64,000 nt of DNA from CAXXOK01 sp964640955 (GCA_964640955.1 CAZXJI010000007.1:1-64000), one strand, 5' to 3'. Numbered from the stretch's first letter, positions 1 through 8,406 are shown. Program-made: numbers and translations. The notes: generated by a model not told the origin, from the sequence alone.

Positions 1-45
1 ATGGTACTTGGCTGGTAACGGCCCGGTAGAGTAGATCGCCGCCGC
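1..45 (+). rRNA. rrf: 5S ribosomal RNA, 3' end (partial)
   Basis: The first bases (ATGGTACTTGGCTGG, then GAGAGTAG-like and CGCCGCC text) match the conserved 3' third of bacterial 5S rRNA. The gene starts before the window. It is followed within about 11 bases by a strong hairpin, as expected for the end of an rRNA operon. The exact 3' end is estimated. Confidence 0.85.
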
Positions 46-55
46 ATCCCACATA

Positions 56-96
56 CACCCCCGGCAACCGCTAAGCAGTTGCCGGGGGTGCGTTTA
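56..96 (+). terminator. Intrinsic terminator after the 5S rRNA
   Basis: A perfect 13-bp stem (56-68 with 78-90, CACCCCCGGCAAC paired to its complement) with a 9-base loop is followed by CGTTT. It lies directly behind the 5S rRNA and probably ends the rRNA operon. Confidence 0.8.
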
Positions 97-219
97 TATC
101 GCCGCCAATCATTTAGAAACAATCAAGCATATGCCTCCGCATGCCGAAGCAATGTAAAACGAGCCGGTCGCCGCCGCGTATCATACGATCATGGCTTTCG
201 TCGTTTGAGCCTGTCCGGG

Positions 220-248
220 TTGCCCAAAGAACGTCAAAACGCTATACT
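220..248 (+). promoter_or_regulatory. Sigma-A promoter for the MutS-like gene
   Basis: TTGCCC at 220-225 and TATACT at 243-248 are separated by 17 bases. The predicted transcript start lies near 255, so the leader is very short. Confidence 0.6.
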
Positions 249-268
249 GCTTCCCAGAGGTGATGCCC

Positions 269-1966
269 GTGAGCATCGAGATCATTCTGATCATCCTGAT
301 TCCCTCGCTTCTGTTGTCGCTCGTAACCACGATGCGCCACCGGCGTAAAGCGCTGCAAGCGATGTTGAAGCGCGAATGGGGCGCGGAGAAGGTCACCCGT
401 CCGATGGATGAGGACGCGCTTGCGAGCCGTAACTGGAAGGAGATCCGCGGGGAGGCGCGCGCCGACCGACAGGTGGACGACGTCACCTGGAACGACTTGG
501 ACATGGACGCGGTTTACCGACGCCTGAACAGAACGCAGAGCAACGCCGGGGAAGAGACGCTGTACGCGATGCTGCGCGAGATCGACGTAAGCGACGATGC
601 ACTTGTCCGGCGAAACCGCTGGATGCAGGCGCTGGGCGCGGATGAAGCCGGTCGCTTTGCGCTGCAGAAACAGTTGCATAAGCTGGGCCGGGATCACGAC
701 CACGGCGCGTTCACGTTTCTGCGCGATCCGCAGGCATGCCGGCCGTCCTATGCGTGGGTTTATGGTATGCTTGCCGCGCTGCCGCTCGTCTTTCTAGGGA
801 TCGGTTTTCTGCGGCCGGTCTGGTTTGCGGGAATCGCCGTATCCTTTCTGATCAACACAATCGTCTACTATCGCACGCGTATGATCTGGCAATCCAAACA
901 GGCGGCCGTGCGCCAGATCGCCGCGGTCCTGTGCTGCACCCGGCAGCTGAGTAAGCGCGCTGTCCCGGGGATGGAGGACGGCTTTCGGGGGATCGGCACG
1001 CTCTGCGCAAAGCTCAAGCCCATCGCGCGATGGAACGGTCTGTACGCGATGCAGCGGGTGAACGATTACGATTTTCTGACCGATTACTTCCGAATCGCGT
1101 TCCAACTGGACATGATCAGCCTGATGCGCCTCGCGTCCTTCATCAAGCGGCATTCGGAGGAAGTCTACAGGCTGTATTCGCTGGTGGGCGAGATAGACGC
1201 CTGCATCGCCGTCGCTTCGGTGCGCGCGTCGCTGGAAAGGTACGCCGTCCCGACTTTCGTGAGCGAAAAGCGTGTTGAGGCCGAAAAGATGGTTCATCCG
1301 CTGCTGAAAGCCCCCGTTGCAAACGATCTGGATTGGCGGCAGAACGTGCTGATCACCGGTTCCAACGCCTCCGGAAAATCCACTTTCGTCAAGGCGATCG
1401 CCTTGAACGCCATTCTCGCCCAAAGCGTATGCACCTGCTGGGCGGAAGCGTTTTCCATGCCCAGGGCGCAGGTCATGAGCTCGATGGCGTTGCGCGACGA
1501 CGTGCAGGGCGGCGACAGCTACTTCATCGTGGAGATCAAGAGCTTGAAACGGATTCTTTCGGCCTTGCGCGGCGATCGGATCACGCTGTGCTTCATCGAC
1601 GAGATTCTTCGCGGAACCAACACCGTGGAGCGCATCGCATCCTCTTCGGCGTTGCTTTGTTACCTGGGCGATCAAAACGCGCTGTGCATCGCCGCGACGC
1701 ACGATATGGAGTTAACGCAGCTGCTGCCAACATACCGGCAGGTGCATTTTCGAGAGGAGATCACACCGCAGGGCATGGTGTTCCCGTACCGGGTCACGGA
1801 AGGCGTTTCTAAAACGAGGAACGCGATTCGGCTTTTGGAGCAGCATGCGTTTCCGGCGCGGGTCGTCGCTTCGGCGGACGAGGCGGCCGCCCGTTTCGAC
1901 GCGACGGGGAAATGGAATGCGGGCCAACCGCAGGGGGAGGCCGATGGATCGGCCGGAGACGAATGA
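269..1966 (+). CDS. Membrane-anchored MutS-family ATPase
   Basis: The C-terminal half is a MutS-type ABC ATPase: Walker A GSNASGKST near residue 370, Walker B LCFIDEILRGTN near 445, and a following ATHD motif. The N-terminus does not resemble a mismatch-recognition domain. It carries one hydrophobic helix at residues 1-20 and a pair of helices near 155-205, so the protein is probably in the membrane. Such MutS-related proteins occur in Firmicutes and their role is not established; classical mismatch repair is unlikely. GTG at 269 is preferred because AGAGGTG (256-262) is then well spaced; GTG 260 and ATG 263 sit on or next to that site. About 565 residues. It is the first gene after the rRNA operon. 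Confidence 0.75.
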   Translation: MSIEIILIILIPSLLLSLVTTMRHRRKALQAMLKREWGAEKVTRPMDEDALASRNWKEIRGEARADRQVDDVTWNDLDMDAVYRRLNRTQSNAGEETLYAMLREIDVSDDALVRRNRWMQALGADEAGRFALQKQLHKLGRDHDHGAFTFLRDPQACRPSYAWVYGMLAALPLVFLGIGFLRPVWFAGIAVSFLINTIVYYRTRMIWQSKQAAVRQIAAVLCCTRQLSKRAVPGMEDGFRGIGTLCAKLKPIARWNGLYAMQRVNDYDFLTDYFRIAFQLDMISLMRLASFIKRHSEEVYRLYSLVGEIDACIAVASVRASLERYAVPTFVSEKRVEAEKMVHPLLKAPVANDLDWRQNVLITGSNASGKSTFVKAIALNAILAQSVCTCWAEAFSMPRAQVMSSMALRDDVQGGDSYFIVEIKSLKRILSALRGDRITLCFIDEILRGTNTVERIASSSALLCYLGDQNALCIAATHDMELTQLLPTYRQVHFREEITPQGMVFPYRVTEGVSKTRNAIRLLEQHAFPARVVASADEAAARFDATGKWNAGQPQGEADGSAGDE

Positions 1967-2023
1967 AGCCGACTTTCGGACGATCGCCCATTGCTCCGCG
2001 TATTCGGATCGGACGCGATCTGC

Positions 2024-2053
2024 TTGACGCGGGTCGGGATGATATGGGATACT
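2024..2053 (+). promoter_or_regulatory. Promoter for the GNAT gene
   Basis: TTGACG at 2024-2029 and GATACT at 2048-2053 are separated by 18 bases, about 40 bases upstream of the start codon. Confidence 0.5.
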
Positions 2054-2093
2054 GATCTATCCGTAGAAGGGGAATGGAAGGGGAGCGACGCGA

Positions 2094-2558
2094 ATGTTTG
2101 CAGTTCGTCCCGTAAGCGCCGAAGACAGGGCGTTTTGGCTTTCGACGGATACGCACACGTCGGAGGAAGGGTTTCGCCGCAAGGTGGATAACCGGACAGG
2201 CTATGTGCTTTGCAGCGACGGCATACCCGTCGGCCTGATGCATTACAGCGTGCTGTGGGACAACCTGCCCTTTCTGAACCTGCTCTTCCTCACGGCGGAG
2301 TATCGCGGCCGGGGCTGTGGTCGGCGCGCGATGGCATACTGGGAGCGTGAAATGGCCGCGCTGGGCTATCGGATGGTGTTGGTTTCCACGCAGGTGGACG
2401 AAGACGCGCAGTTCTTCTACCGCAAGCTCGGCTACCGGGAGTGCGGGTGCCTGGTGCTCAACGATTGCCCCCTGATGCAGCCGATGGAAATGTTCATGTC
2501 CAAAACGCTATCGAACGACCCGCCCTCGGGGCTTTCAGGCACCCGTGACCGCCTTTGA
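2094..2558 (+). CDS. GNAT-family N-acetyltransferase
   Basis: A 154-residue protein with the GNAT fold: a beta-strand segment NLLFLTAEYRGRGCGRRAM near residues 66-85 carries the acetyl-CoA-binding R/Q-x-x-G-x-G/A pattern, and FFYRKLGY near 105 is the usual C-terminal strand and helix. The substrate cannot be told. GGGGAG lies upstream of the ATG. The 3' end overlaps that of the convergent MATE gene by 24 bases, so there is no room for a terminator between them. Confidence 0.8.
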   Translation: MFAVRPVSAEDRAFWLSTDTHTSEEGFRRKVDNRTGYVLCSDGIPVGLMHYSVLWDNLPFLNLLFLTAEYRGRGCGRRAMAYWEREMAALGYRMVLVSTQVDEDAQFFYRKLGYRECGCLVLNDCPLMQPMEMFMSKTLSNDPPSGLSGTRDRL

Positions 2559-3932
2559 CAAAGGGGTCGCCTTCAATTCGCAGATTGTTTTGACCGACAC
2601 CCTCAGCGCAAGGAAGAAGGCCAGCGCGTCCGCGGCGGGCCCCGCCCACAGCACGCCGTCGATCCCCATTGCGCGGGGCAGCAGGATTGCGATCGGTATC
2701 AGGAAAATGATCTGCCGCGAAAGCGACAAAAGCATCGCCTGCAGCGGCTTTTCGACCGACTGCACAAAGATGCTCGCCACCGTCTGAAAGCCGGTGGGAA
2801 TGCATAACAGCAGGAATATTCTCAGGCTTTTCACGGCGAACAGGTTGTAGAGATCGCTTTCCGCGCCGAAAAGCGATACGATGACCATCGGGAAAAGCTG
2901 AAAGACGACAAAAGCCAAAGAGGACACGATCAGCGCGCTGACGACGCAGATGCGAAACGCCTTCAGCACGCGGTCGATCCGCCCGCAGCCGCGGTTGAAG
3001 CCGAGCGTCGGCTGCGCGCCCGTCGCGATGCCGACGATGATAAACAGAAAAATCTGGTTTACTTTCAGCGTAATGCCCATGACGGCCAGGGGGATTTCGG
3101 CGCCGTAGACGGAAGACGCGCCGTAGAAAGCAAGCAGGTTATTGATGACGGCCGTCATGACGACCGTCGCCATCTGGTTGATGAAGCTGGAAACGCCCAA
3201 CGGCAATACCGCCCGCGCATATCGGAAGTCCAGCCGATAATCCGACCGGGTCAGCCGGATCGACTTCCATCGGGGCAGGTAGGCTAGGGAAATGACGAAG
3301 GAAAGGAACTGTCCGATCACGGTCGCGATGGCCGCGCCCTGCACGCCCCAGTGGAAAACGAAGATGAATACGGGGTCCATTACGGTGTTGAACACGGCGC
3401 CGACCACCAGGGACGCCATGGCGAAGCGCGGACTGCCGTCGGCGCGAATTATGGAGTTGAGCGTCGTCGAAATCAGCACGAAGGGAAACCCGACCATGAC
3501 GATGCTGCCGTAACCCAGCGCGTACGGTTCGACCGTTTCGGTAAAGCCGAACAAATAGACGATGGGCTTAAGAAAAACGGCGGTGATCGCCACAAGCACG
3601 ATGGAAACCACGACCGAAAGCAGAATCGCGCCGGCCGTGGCGCGTTTGGCATCCCCCGGCCGGTTGGCGCCGAGCTTGAGGCTCAAGTAGGTGGCGGCCC
3701 CGTCGCCGAAAAGCACGCCAAGGGCCACGCAGAGCACCGTGAGCGGAAAAACGACGTTGGTTGCGCTGTTGCCCAGGTAGCCTACGCCGTTGCCGATAAA
3801 AACCTGGTCGACGATATTGTACAGTCCGTTTACGACCAGCGAAATGATGCAGGGCACGGCATACTTGGCAATCAGGCGGCCGACGGGTTCGGTCGCCAGC
3901 GGGTGCTGCGTCGAATGGGTACGGGTTTGCAA
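2535..3932 (-). CDS. MATE-family multidrug efflux transporter
   Basis: About 465 residues with twelve hydrophobic helices in two related halves; motifs such as LVVNGLYNIVDQVFIGNG and GATPLS-like loops fit the MATE/NorM (MepA-like) family, which exports drugs by sodium or proton antiport. The start is taken as TTG at 3932, because AGGGGG sits six bases upstream on the minus strand and upstream ATGs have no such site and would run through the operator. The gene is divergent from a MarR regulator with two dyads and a strong promoter between them, so MarR repression of this pump is likely. The substrate is unknown. Confidence 0.85.
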   Translation of the reverse strand: MQTRTHSTQHPLATEPVGRLIAKYAVPCIISLVVNGLYNIVDQVFIGNGVGYLGNSATNVVFPLTVLCVALGVLFGDGAATYLSLKLGANRPGDAKRATAGAILLSVVVSIVLVAITAVFLKPIVYLFGFTETVEPYALGYGSIVMVGFPFVLISTTLNSIIRADGSPRFAMASLVVGAVFNTVMDPVFIFVFHWGVQGAAIATVIGQFLSFVISLAYLPRWKSIRLTRSDYRLDFRYARAVLPLGVSSFINQMATVVMTAVINNLLAFYGASSVYGAEIPLAVMGITLKVNQIFLFIIVGIATGAQPTLGFNRGCGRIDRVLKAFRICVVSALIVSSLAFVVFQLFPMVIVSLFGAESDLYNLFAVKSLRIFLLLCIPTGFQTVASIFVQSVEKPLQAMLLSLSRQIIFLIPIAILLPRAMGIDGVLWAGPAADALAFFLALRVSVKTICELKATPLSKAVTGA

Positions 3933-3950
3933 AAAAATCCCCCTAACAAA

Positions 3951-3978
3951 CACCATGGTTGCTTTCGCAACTATGGTG
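3951..3978. promoter_or_regulatory. Probable MarR operator O1
   Basis: A 28-bp dyad: CACCATGGTTGC (3951-3962), TTTC, GCAACTATGGTG (3967-3978). The arms match at 11 of 12 positions. It lies just upstream of the MATE start and downstream of its promoter. The core TTGC-N4-GCAACTAT is repeated at 4003-4018. Confidence 0.65.
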
Positions 3979-4002
3979 AAAAAAGAAGTGTGCCCCAACT
4001 AA

Positions 4003-4018
4003 TTGCTAAGGCAACTAT
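4003..4018. promoter_or_regulatory. Probable MarR operator O2
   Basis: The sequence TTGCTAAGGCAACTAT repeats the core of O1 with a different four-base centre. It sits immediately downstream of the minus-strand -10 element of the MATE promoter, where a bound repressor would block initiation. Confidence 0.55.
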
Positions 4019-4047
4019 AAGATAACAGACGAATCGCCGAAAGTCAA
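4019..4047 (-). promoter_or_regulatory. Promoter for the MATE gene
   Basis: On the minus strand TTGACT (4047-4042) and TATCTT (4024-4019) are 17 bases apart. Operator O2 abuts the -10 element. Confidence 0.7.
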
Positions 4048-4094
4048 GCCGAACGGAAAAATAAAAAACGCGTGGGTGGCTAACCGGACGCCGA

Positions 4095-4124
4095 TTGACA
4101 AAAGAAGCGCCGAAGGGATACCAT
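4095..4124 (+). promoter_or_regulatory. Promoter for the MarR gene
   Basis: TTGACA at 4095-4100 and TACCAT at 4119-4124 with an 18-base spacer, about 55 bases before the start codon. Confidence 0.55.
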
Positions 4125-4179
4125 AAGATAAGGGTACGGCAAAGAGCAAAAGTCCGCCGCACCGGAAAGGGGCGGCGCC

Positions 4180-4593
4180 ATGCACGAGCTGATGAGCCGG
4201 TTTTCGATCATCCATCGCCAGTCGTCCATCGCTCTGGATCGAAAGCTGAAGGCGGAGCAGATATCCGCAAGCCAGTACACGCATATCCTCGTGATCTGCG
4301 AAAACCCGGGCGTCTCCCAGGAGGAAATCTCCCGTCTGCTGCGGATCGACAAGGGCTCCGTCGCCAGAACGATCCAGCAGTTCGAGCGCAAGGGATACGT
4401 TACCCGTATCGTTTCCGCGCAGGATAAGCGGCAATACCAGCTTTTCCCCACGGAGAAGGCGACCGATCTGTATCGCCGTATTCGAAACGTCGCCGTGCAG
4501 AGCGAGGAAGCCCTCACCCGGGGGCTGACCACGGCGCAGCGCGAAACGCTGATCGCGCTTCTGGACCGGGTGATTGAAAACCTGGAGACGTAA
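4180..4593 (+). CDS. MarR-family transcriptional regulator
   Basis: A 137-residue winged-helix protein of typical MarR length. The recognition region reads VSQEEISRLLRIDKGSVARTIQQFERKGYVTR (described here by its ends, residues about 50-80), followed by the wing with the conserved D-x-R pattern (QDKRQYQLF). It is divergent from a MATE transporter, the classic arrangement in which the regulator represses both genes until a ligand binds. Two matching dyads in the intergenic space support this. The GGGGCGG upstream supports the ATG at 4180. Confidence 0.88.
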   Translation: MHELMSRFSIIHRQSSIALDRKLKAEQISASQYTHILVICENPGVSQEEISRLLRIDKGSVARTIQQFERKGYVTRIVSAQDKRQYQLFPTEKATDLYRRIRNVAVQSEEALTRGLTTAQRETLIALLDRVIENLET

Positions 4594-4624
4594 CGGGTCT
4601 CGCGAAAGAAAACGCACATACGCT

Positions 4625-4660
4625 AACGCCCGACGGCGCGTAACAGCACCGCCGGGCGTT
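4625..4660 (+). terminator. Hairpin after the MarR gene
   Basis: AACGCCCG and CGGCG pair with CGCCGGGCGTT across an 11-base loop, with one bulge. No T-run follows on either strand, so termination may be weak. Confidence 0.5.
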
Positions 4661-4720
4661 CAGACAGCCATGGTTCATGGAGGAGGATCGCTATCCGGCG
4701 CCCGGCAGGCTGCCGAACCG

Positions 4721-6592
4721 CTAATCGTCAAACCCGATGGGTTCGAAATCCGACGCCGGGTGCTTGCATACGGGGCAGATGTAATCCGGCGGCAGGGTAT
4801 CGCCTTCGTAGATATACCCGCAGATTTTGCAGCGCCAGCCCCTGACCTTCTTTTCCGGCGGCTTGAGCTTGGGTTTGATGTGCTGGAAATAATCGTCGTA
4901 GGTTACGCTGGGCGCGTCGGAGAGGATGCGCGCCTCGGTGAGTTCCGCAACGAACAGCGTATGCGTTTCGTAATCGTGCGTGGCGATCACCCTGCAGGAG
5001 ATGAGGGCGTTGCAGTCCTCGGTGAGGTAGTATAGCCCGTTTTCACAGCGGGCGACGCCCTCGAAACCCTCGAACTTGTCCACATCGCGGCCGCTCTGGT
5101 AGCCGAAGCGCTTGAAAACCGCGAAGCCCACGTCGCGCGTAAGTACGCTCAGGTTGAACACGCCCGTTTTGACGATCATATCGTGCGTGTAATTGAGCTT
5201 GTTGACGGCCACGCAGAGGCGGTTGGGCATGTTGGTGATCTGGTTGACGGCGTTGATGATGCAGCCGTTGTCCTTGTCGCCGTCCTTCGCGCTTACGACG
5301 AACAGCCCATAGCCGATTTTGAACAGCGCCGCGGGGTCGACGGGCGTCGTCGGCACGGCGGGATGGGGGCTGTGCATGGCGACGGGGGCCGCGGGCCTGA
5401 CGTCCGCGGCCAGCGCGTCCGCAAGGGCGTCCAGCTCTGCCGCCTGCTCGCTTCGCAGGGCGGAGCGAACGTGCACCACAGGCTCGATCAGGCGGACGTT
5501 CTTCATTTCGCCGAGCATTTTGCGGATCAGGTTGCCCGCCGCGGGCGCCCAGGAGCCGTTTTCCAGCACGGCGAAAGCGCGGTTGTGCAGCTGGTGGGCC
5601 TTCATGTCCAAAAGGTACGTCTCGATCGGCGAGAAGATGCCGGCGTTGTAGGTGGCGGAAGCGATCACGATATGGCTGAAGCGCCAGCTTTCCGCCATCA
5701 GCTCGCCCACGTCCGTCACCGCGGCGTCGTACAGCCGCACGGCAACGCCGCGGTCCGCCAGCCGGCCGGCCAGCGCCTCGGCGGCGTTCTGGGTGTGACC
5801 GTAGATGGTTCCGTAAACGATCAGCACGCCCGCCTCCTCGGGCTCGCAGGCGCTCCATTTGCGGTACTTGTCGATGTACCATTCGATATTTCTGCGCCAC
5901 ACGGGCCCGTGCAGCGAGCAGACGCACTTTACGTTAAGCGCGCCCAGCTTGCTCAGCAGCGCCTGCACCTGCGCGCCGTATTTACCGATGATGTTGGCGT
6001 AGTAGCGCCGCGCATCCGGCAGCCATTCCGCCTCGAAGTTCACCTCGTCGGCGTACAGGTTGCCGCCCAGCGCGCCGAAGGTGCCGAAGGCGTCGGCGGA
6101 GAACAGCGTGCGGCTTTGCGGATCGTAGGAGACGATCACTTCCGGCCAGTGCACCATGGGCGCGGTGAAGAACGTAAGGCGACGATGGCCCACGTCCAGC
6201 GTTTCCTGATCGCACACGACCCGGATGTTGATTCCATCCGCGGAGCCGAAAAACTGCCCGATCATCATTTTCGCGATCGCGGTGCAGACGACCATGACCT
6301 CCGGGTGCCTGTCCAAAAGCACTCTGAGCGTCGCCGCGTGGTCCGGCTCCATATGGTGGACGATCAGATAATCCAGCTTCCGGCCGTCCAGGCCCGCCTC
6401 CAGATTCTCGAAAAAGACGTCCGCCACCGCGTGATCCACCGTATCCATGAGCACGGTACGGTCGTCCAGCAGCAGATACGAGTTATAGGCGATGCCCCGG
6501 GGAAGGGGGAAAAGGTTTTCAAACCTGGCCAGCCTTCTATCGCTGCCGCCCAGGTAAAGCAAATCGTCGGAAATGCGGCGAACACAGTTCAT
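4721..6592 (-). CDS. Flavodiiron protein fused to flavin reductase and rubredoxin
   Basis: A 623-residue fusion. Residues about 1-250 are a metallo-beta-lactamase domain with diiron ligands in HHMEPDHAA, VHWPE, SADAFG and SLHGPVW. Residues 257-400 are a flavodoxin domain (VYGTIYGHTQNAA binds FMN). Residues about 425-565 are a flavin-reductase-like domain, and residues 573-620 are a rubredoxin with two C-x-x-C pairs (CKICGY, CPVCKH). Flavodiiron proteins reduce O2 to water or NO to N2O in anaerobes; the extra domains could bring electrons to the diiron site within one chain. A perfect AAGGAGGT site precedes the ATG. It stands alone, upstream of and divergent from a tRNA cluster. Confidence 0.92.
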   Translation of the reverse strand: MNCVRRISDDLLYLGGSDRRLARFENLFPLPRGIAYNSYLLLDDRTVLMDTVDHAVADVFFENLEAGLDGRKLDYLIVHHMEPDHAATLRVLLDRHPEVMVVCTAIAKMMIGQFFGSADGINIRVVCDQETLDVGHRRLTFFTAPMVHWPEVIVSYDPQSRTLFSADAFGTFGALGGNLYADEVNFEAEWLPDARRYYANIIGKYGAQVQALLSKLGALNVKCVCSLHGPVWRRNIEWYIDKYRKWSACEPEEAGVLIVYGTIYGHTQNAAEALAGRLADRGVAVRLYDAAVTDVGELMAESWRFSHIVIASATYNAGIFSPIETYLLDMKAHQLHNRAFAVLENGSWAPAAGNLIRKMLGEMKNVRLIEPVVHVRSALRSEQAAELDALADALAADVRPAAPVAMHSPHPAVPTTPVDPAALFKIGYGLFVVSAKDGDKDNGCIINAVNQITNMPNRLCVAVNKLNYTHDMIVKTGVFNLSVLTRDVGFAVFKRFGYQSGRDVDKFEGFEGVARCENGLYYLTEDCNALISCRVIATHDYETHTLFVAELTEARILSDAPSVTYDDYFQHIKPKLKPPEKKVRGWRCKICGYIYEGDTLPPDYICPVCKHPASDFEPIGFDD

Positions 6593-6623
6593 CAGATAAC
6601 CTCCTTAACGAAACGTCCCCTTT

Positions 6624-6652
6624 ATTTTACACCGAGAATCGCCTCGTGAAAA
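6624..6652 (-). promoter_or_regulatory. Possible promoter for the flavodiiron gene
   Basis: On the minus strand TTTTCA (6652-6647) and TAAAAT (6629-6624) are separated by 17 bases. The -35 element is weak. Confidence 0.4.
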
Positions 6653-6746
6653 GGGGCTTTCCGGACGAAGTTGAGGCAACGCGGCCCATGCCGCCGGGCC
6701 GCGCCGCACAATGCGCCGTTTGGCGAAAATCCGCCTGAAATCGGGG

Positions 6747-6775
6747 TTGACAGGCCCCCGGCGATATGGTAAAAT
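6747..6775 (+). promoter_or_regulatory. Promoter of the Arg-His-Gln tRNA cluster
   Basis: A consensus TTGACA (6747-6752), 17 bases, then TAAAAT (6770-6775), about 55 bases ahead of the first tRNA. Confidence 0.75.
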
Positions 6776-6829
6776 TCCTAATCGTCAGCGGATGAACCGC
6801 AGATGCGCCGGGAAGCGAAGGCGGCGGAT

Positions 6830-6906
<77 letters not shown>

Positions 6907-6913
6907 GTCATAT

Positions 6914-6989
6914 GGTGGGTATAGTTCAGTGGTAGAGCGCCAGATTGTGGCTCTGGAAGTCGTGGGTTCGAGCCCCACTACTCACCCCA
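6914..6989 (+). tRNA. tRNA-His (anticodon GTG)
   Basis: The anticodon loop is ATTGTGG. The acceptor GTGGGTA pairs with TACTCAC, with an extra 5' G (G-1) opposite discriminator C, the identity pair of tRNA-His. CCA is encoded. Confidence 0.95.
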
Positions 6990-7000
6990 TCTTCTCTCTT

Positions 7001-7075
7001 TGGGGTATCGCCAAGCGGTAAGGCACGGGACTTTGACTCCCGCATTCGTAGGTTCAAATCCTGCTACCCCAGCCA
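7001..7075 (+). tRNA. tRNA-Gln (anticodon TTG)
   Basis: The acceptor TGGGGTA pairs with TACCCCA, the anticodon loop is CTTTGAC, the T loop is GGTTCAAATCC, and CCA is encoded. It is the third member of the cluster, 11 bases after tRNA-His. Confidence 0.95.
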
Positions 7076-7083
7076 GCATACCC

Positions 7084-7128
7084 AAAAGACAGATCTCAGA
7101 GTGCCGAACCCTGTCGTCTGTCTTTTTT
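7084..7128 (+). terminator. Terminator of the tRNA cluster
   Basis: AAAAGACAGA (7084-7093) pairs with TCTGTCTTTT (7117-7126), and the 3' arm runs into a T-run ending at 7128. Confidence 0.75.
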
Positions 7129-7394
7129 ACAGGGAGCGGCGGAAACCCCGAAGAGAAACGCGTTCAGCAGCGGCGGGGCCCGGGCCAATGTCCGGGGCCC
7201 GCCCCCGGTTTAGAATGCCGGCAGGGCCCCCGGATCGCGGCCCTCGTGCCCAAACCGGCGATCCCNNNNNNNNNNCCCCCACCACTGTTTTTTTTTTTTT
7301 TACCGGGCCGGCCACACCCCCCCACACACACCCGCGCCCCCCGGGGGCGGCCCCGCCACACGGCCCCCCCCCCCGCCGCTGCTTACGAAGGCAG
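7129..7394. other. Assembly gap and low-quality flank
   Basis: Ten Ns at 7266-7275 are the usual marker for a scaffold join of unknown length. The bases after it (7276-7380) are runs of C, a run of T and C/G-rich low complexity unlike the rest of the window, so they are probably contig-end noise. No gene is supported here. Real sequence may be missing between the tRNA cluster and the hydrolase gene. Confidence 0.85.
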
Positions 7395-8096
7395 TCAGGC
7401 GCCCTGAATCGCGCCGATCTTCCCAAACCAGTCGAGCACGGCGCCGCGGTACGCCTCCGGTGCCTCGGTCACCAGAAAATGGCTGCCGGGGAGGATGCAA
7501 AGCGTGCCGTTCGGCAGCGACCGCGCGATCAGCCGCGTGTGCGTATCGCGAATCAGGTCCTGCGTACCGGCAAGCACCAGCGCCGGCATGGTCAGCTTTA
7601 GCAGCGCGCCGGGGCGGATGTGCGGCTGAAAAGCCATCAGGCCGAGCATCTCCCGCTTGCGCCGGGCGGCGGCCGAAAACGGCGAGCGGGGGAGCACCAG
7701 CGCATACTGACGCCACACATCCAGCACGGCGCGCGGCAGCATGCCGGTGGGGTAAAGGTTTGCCCCGTTCAAAACCAGCGAGCGTACCTTTTGAGGATAG
7801 CGGAGCGCAAACAGCAGCGCGATATTCCCGCCGTCGGAGAAGCCAAGGATATGCGCCCTGCCGATCCCCAGGGCGTCCGTAAACCCTTTCAGGTCCGAAG
7901 CGAACTGGGAAAGCGTGAAGGGCGCGTTCCCGCGCGGCGATTGTCCGTGCCCGCGCGTATCCACGGCAACCACATCGAAAACGGCTGCAAAGGCGTCCAT
8001 GTGCGCGTCGAAAACCGTCCGATCCCCGTCGTTGCCGTGCAGAAGGATCAGCGTGTCGCCGTGTCCGCGGCGGGTATAGGAGAGCTGAACAGCCAT
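7395..8096 (-). CDS. Alpha/beta-fold hydrolase
   Basis: A 233-residue alpha/beta hydrolase. Visible elements are the oxyanion-hole segment LILLHGNDGD near residue 20, the nucleophile elbow GFSDGG near 85 (serine), an acid in AGTQDLI near 180 and the catalytic histidine in PGSHFLV near 207. It resembles esterases and ring-cleavage hydrolases of central metabolism, but the substrate cannot be told. The ATG at 8096 has GGAGGG at proper spacing. Its 3' end lies about 15 bases from the noisy sequence next to the gap, so the last few residues (GKIGAIQGA) could be affected. Confidence 0.82.
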   Translation of the reverse strand: MAVQLSYTRRGHGDTLILLHGNDGDRTVFDAHMDAFAAVFDVVAVDTRGHGQSPRGNAPFTLSQFASDLKGFTDALGIGRAHILGFSDGGNIALLFALRYPQKVRSLVLNGANLYPTGMLPRAVLDVWRQYALVLPRSPFSAAARRKREMLGLMAFQPHIRPGALLKLTMPALVLAGTQDLIRDTHTRLIARSLPNGTLCILPGSHFLVTEAPEAYRGAVLDWFGKIGAIQGA

Positions 8097-8377
8097 ATGG
8101 AAATCCCTCCGGTTTTCATTCGGACGTATACGCCGTGTTTTCACACGTACGGCTTGGTACCGGCCGATTCGGCGCCGTTATGGCCCGTCGCCGAGCCACA
8201 GACTCGCGTTTGGTCGCCGTCGCTCGCGCACGGCGGGTATAGTATACCACAGATTCGCCTCCGCGGCGCCGTCCTTCGGCCATGCCGGCTTTCGGGCGGC
8301 GCGGAATCGGGCCCGAGCGGGGATATGCGCGCAAAAGACCGAATACCGAACGTTTTCACTCCGTTCATATCTGACGC
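8097..8377. other. Intergenic region between hydrolase and yajC, no gene seen
   Basis: About 280 bases separate the two divergent start regions. A minus-strand TATACT-like element lies near 8240-8246, but no convincing -35 accompanies it. No gene or long repeat was recognised. Confidence 0.5.
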
Positions 8378-8406
8378 TTGCCATTTGCCCGGCGCTTTGC
8401 TATAAT
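8378..8406 (+). promoter_or_regulatory. Promoter for yajC
   Basis: TTGCCA at 8378-8383 and a perfect TATAAT at 8401-8406 are separated by 17 bases. Confidence 0.7.

Noticed and set aside
7000..7601. Open frames across tRNA-Gln and the N gap
   Set aside because: They translate a tRNA and N/homopolymer noise.
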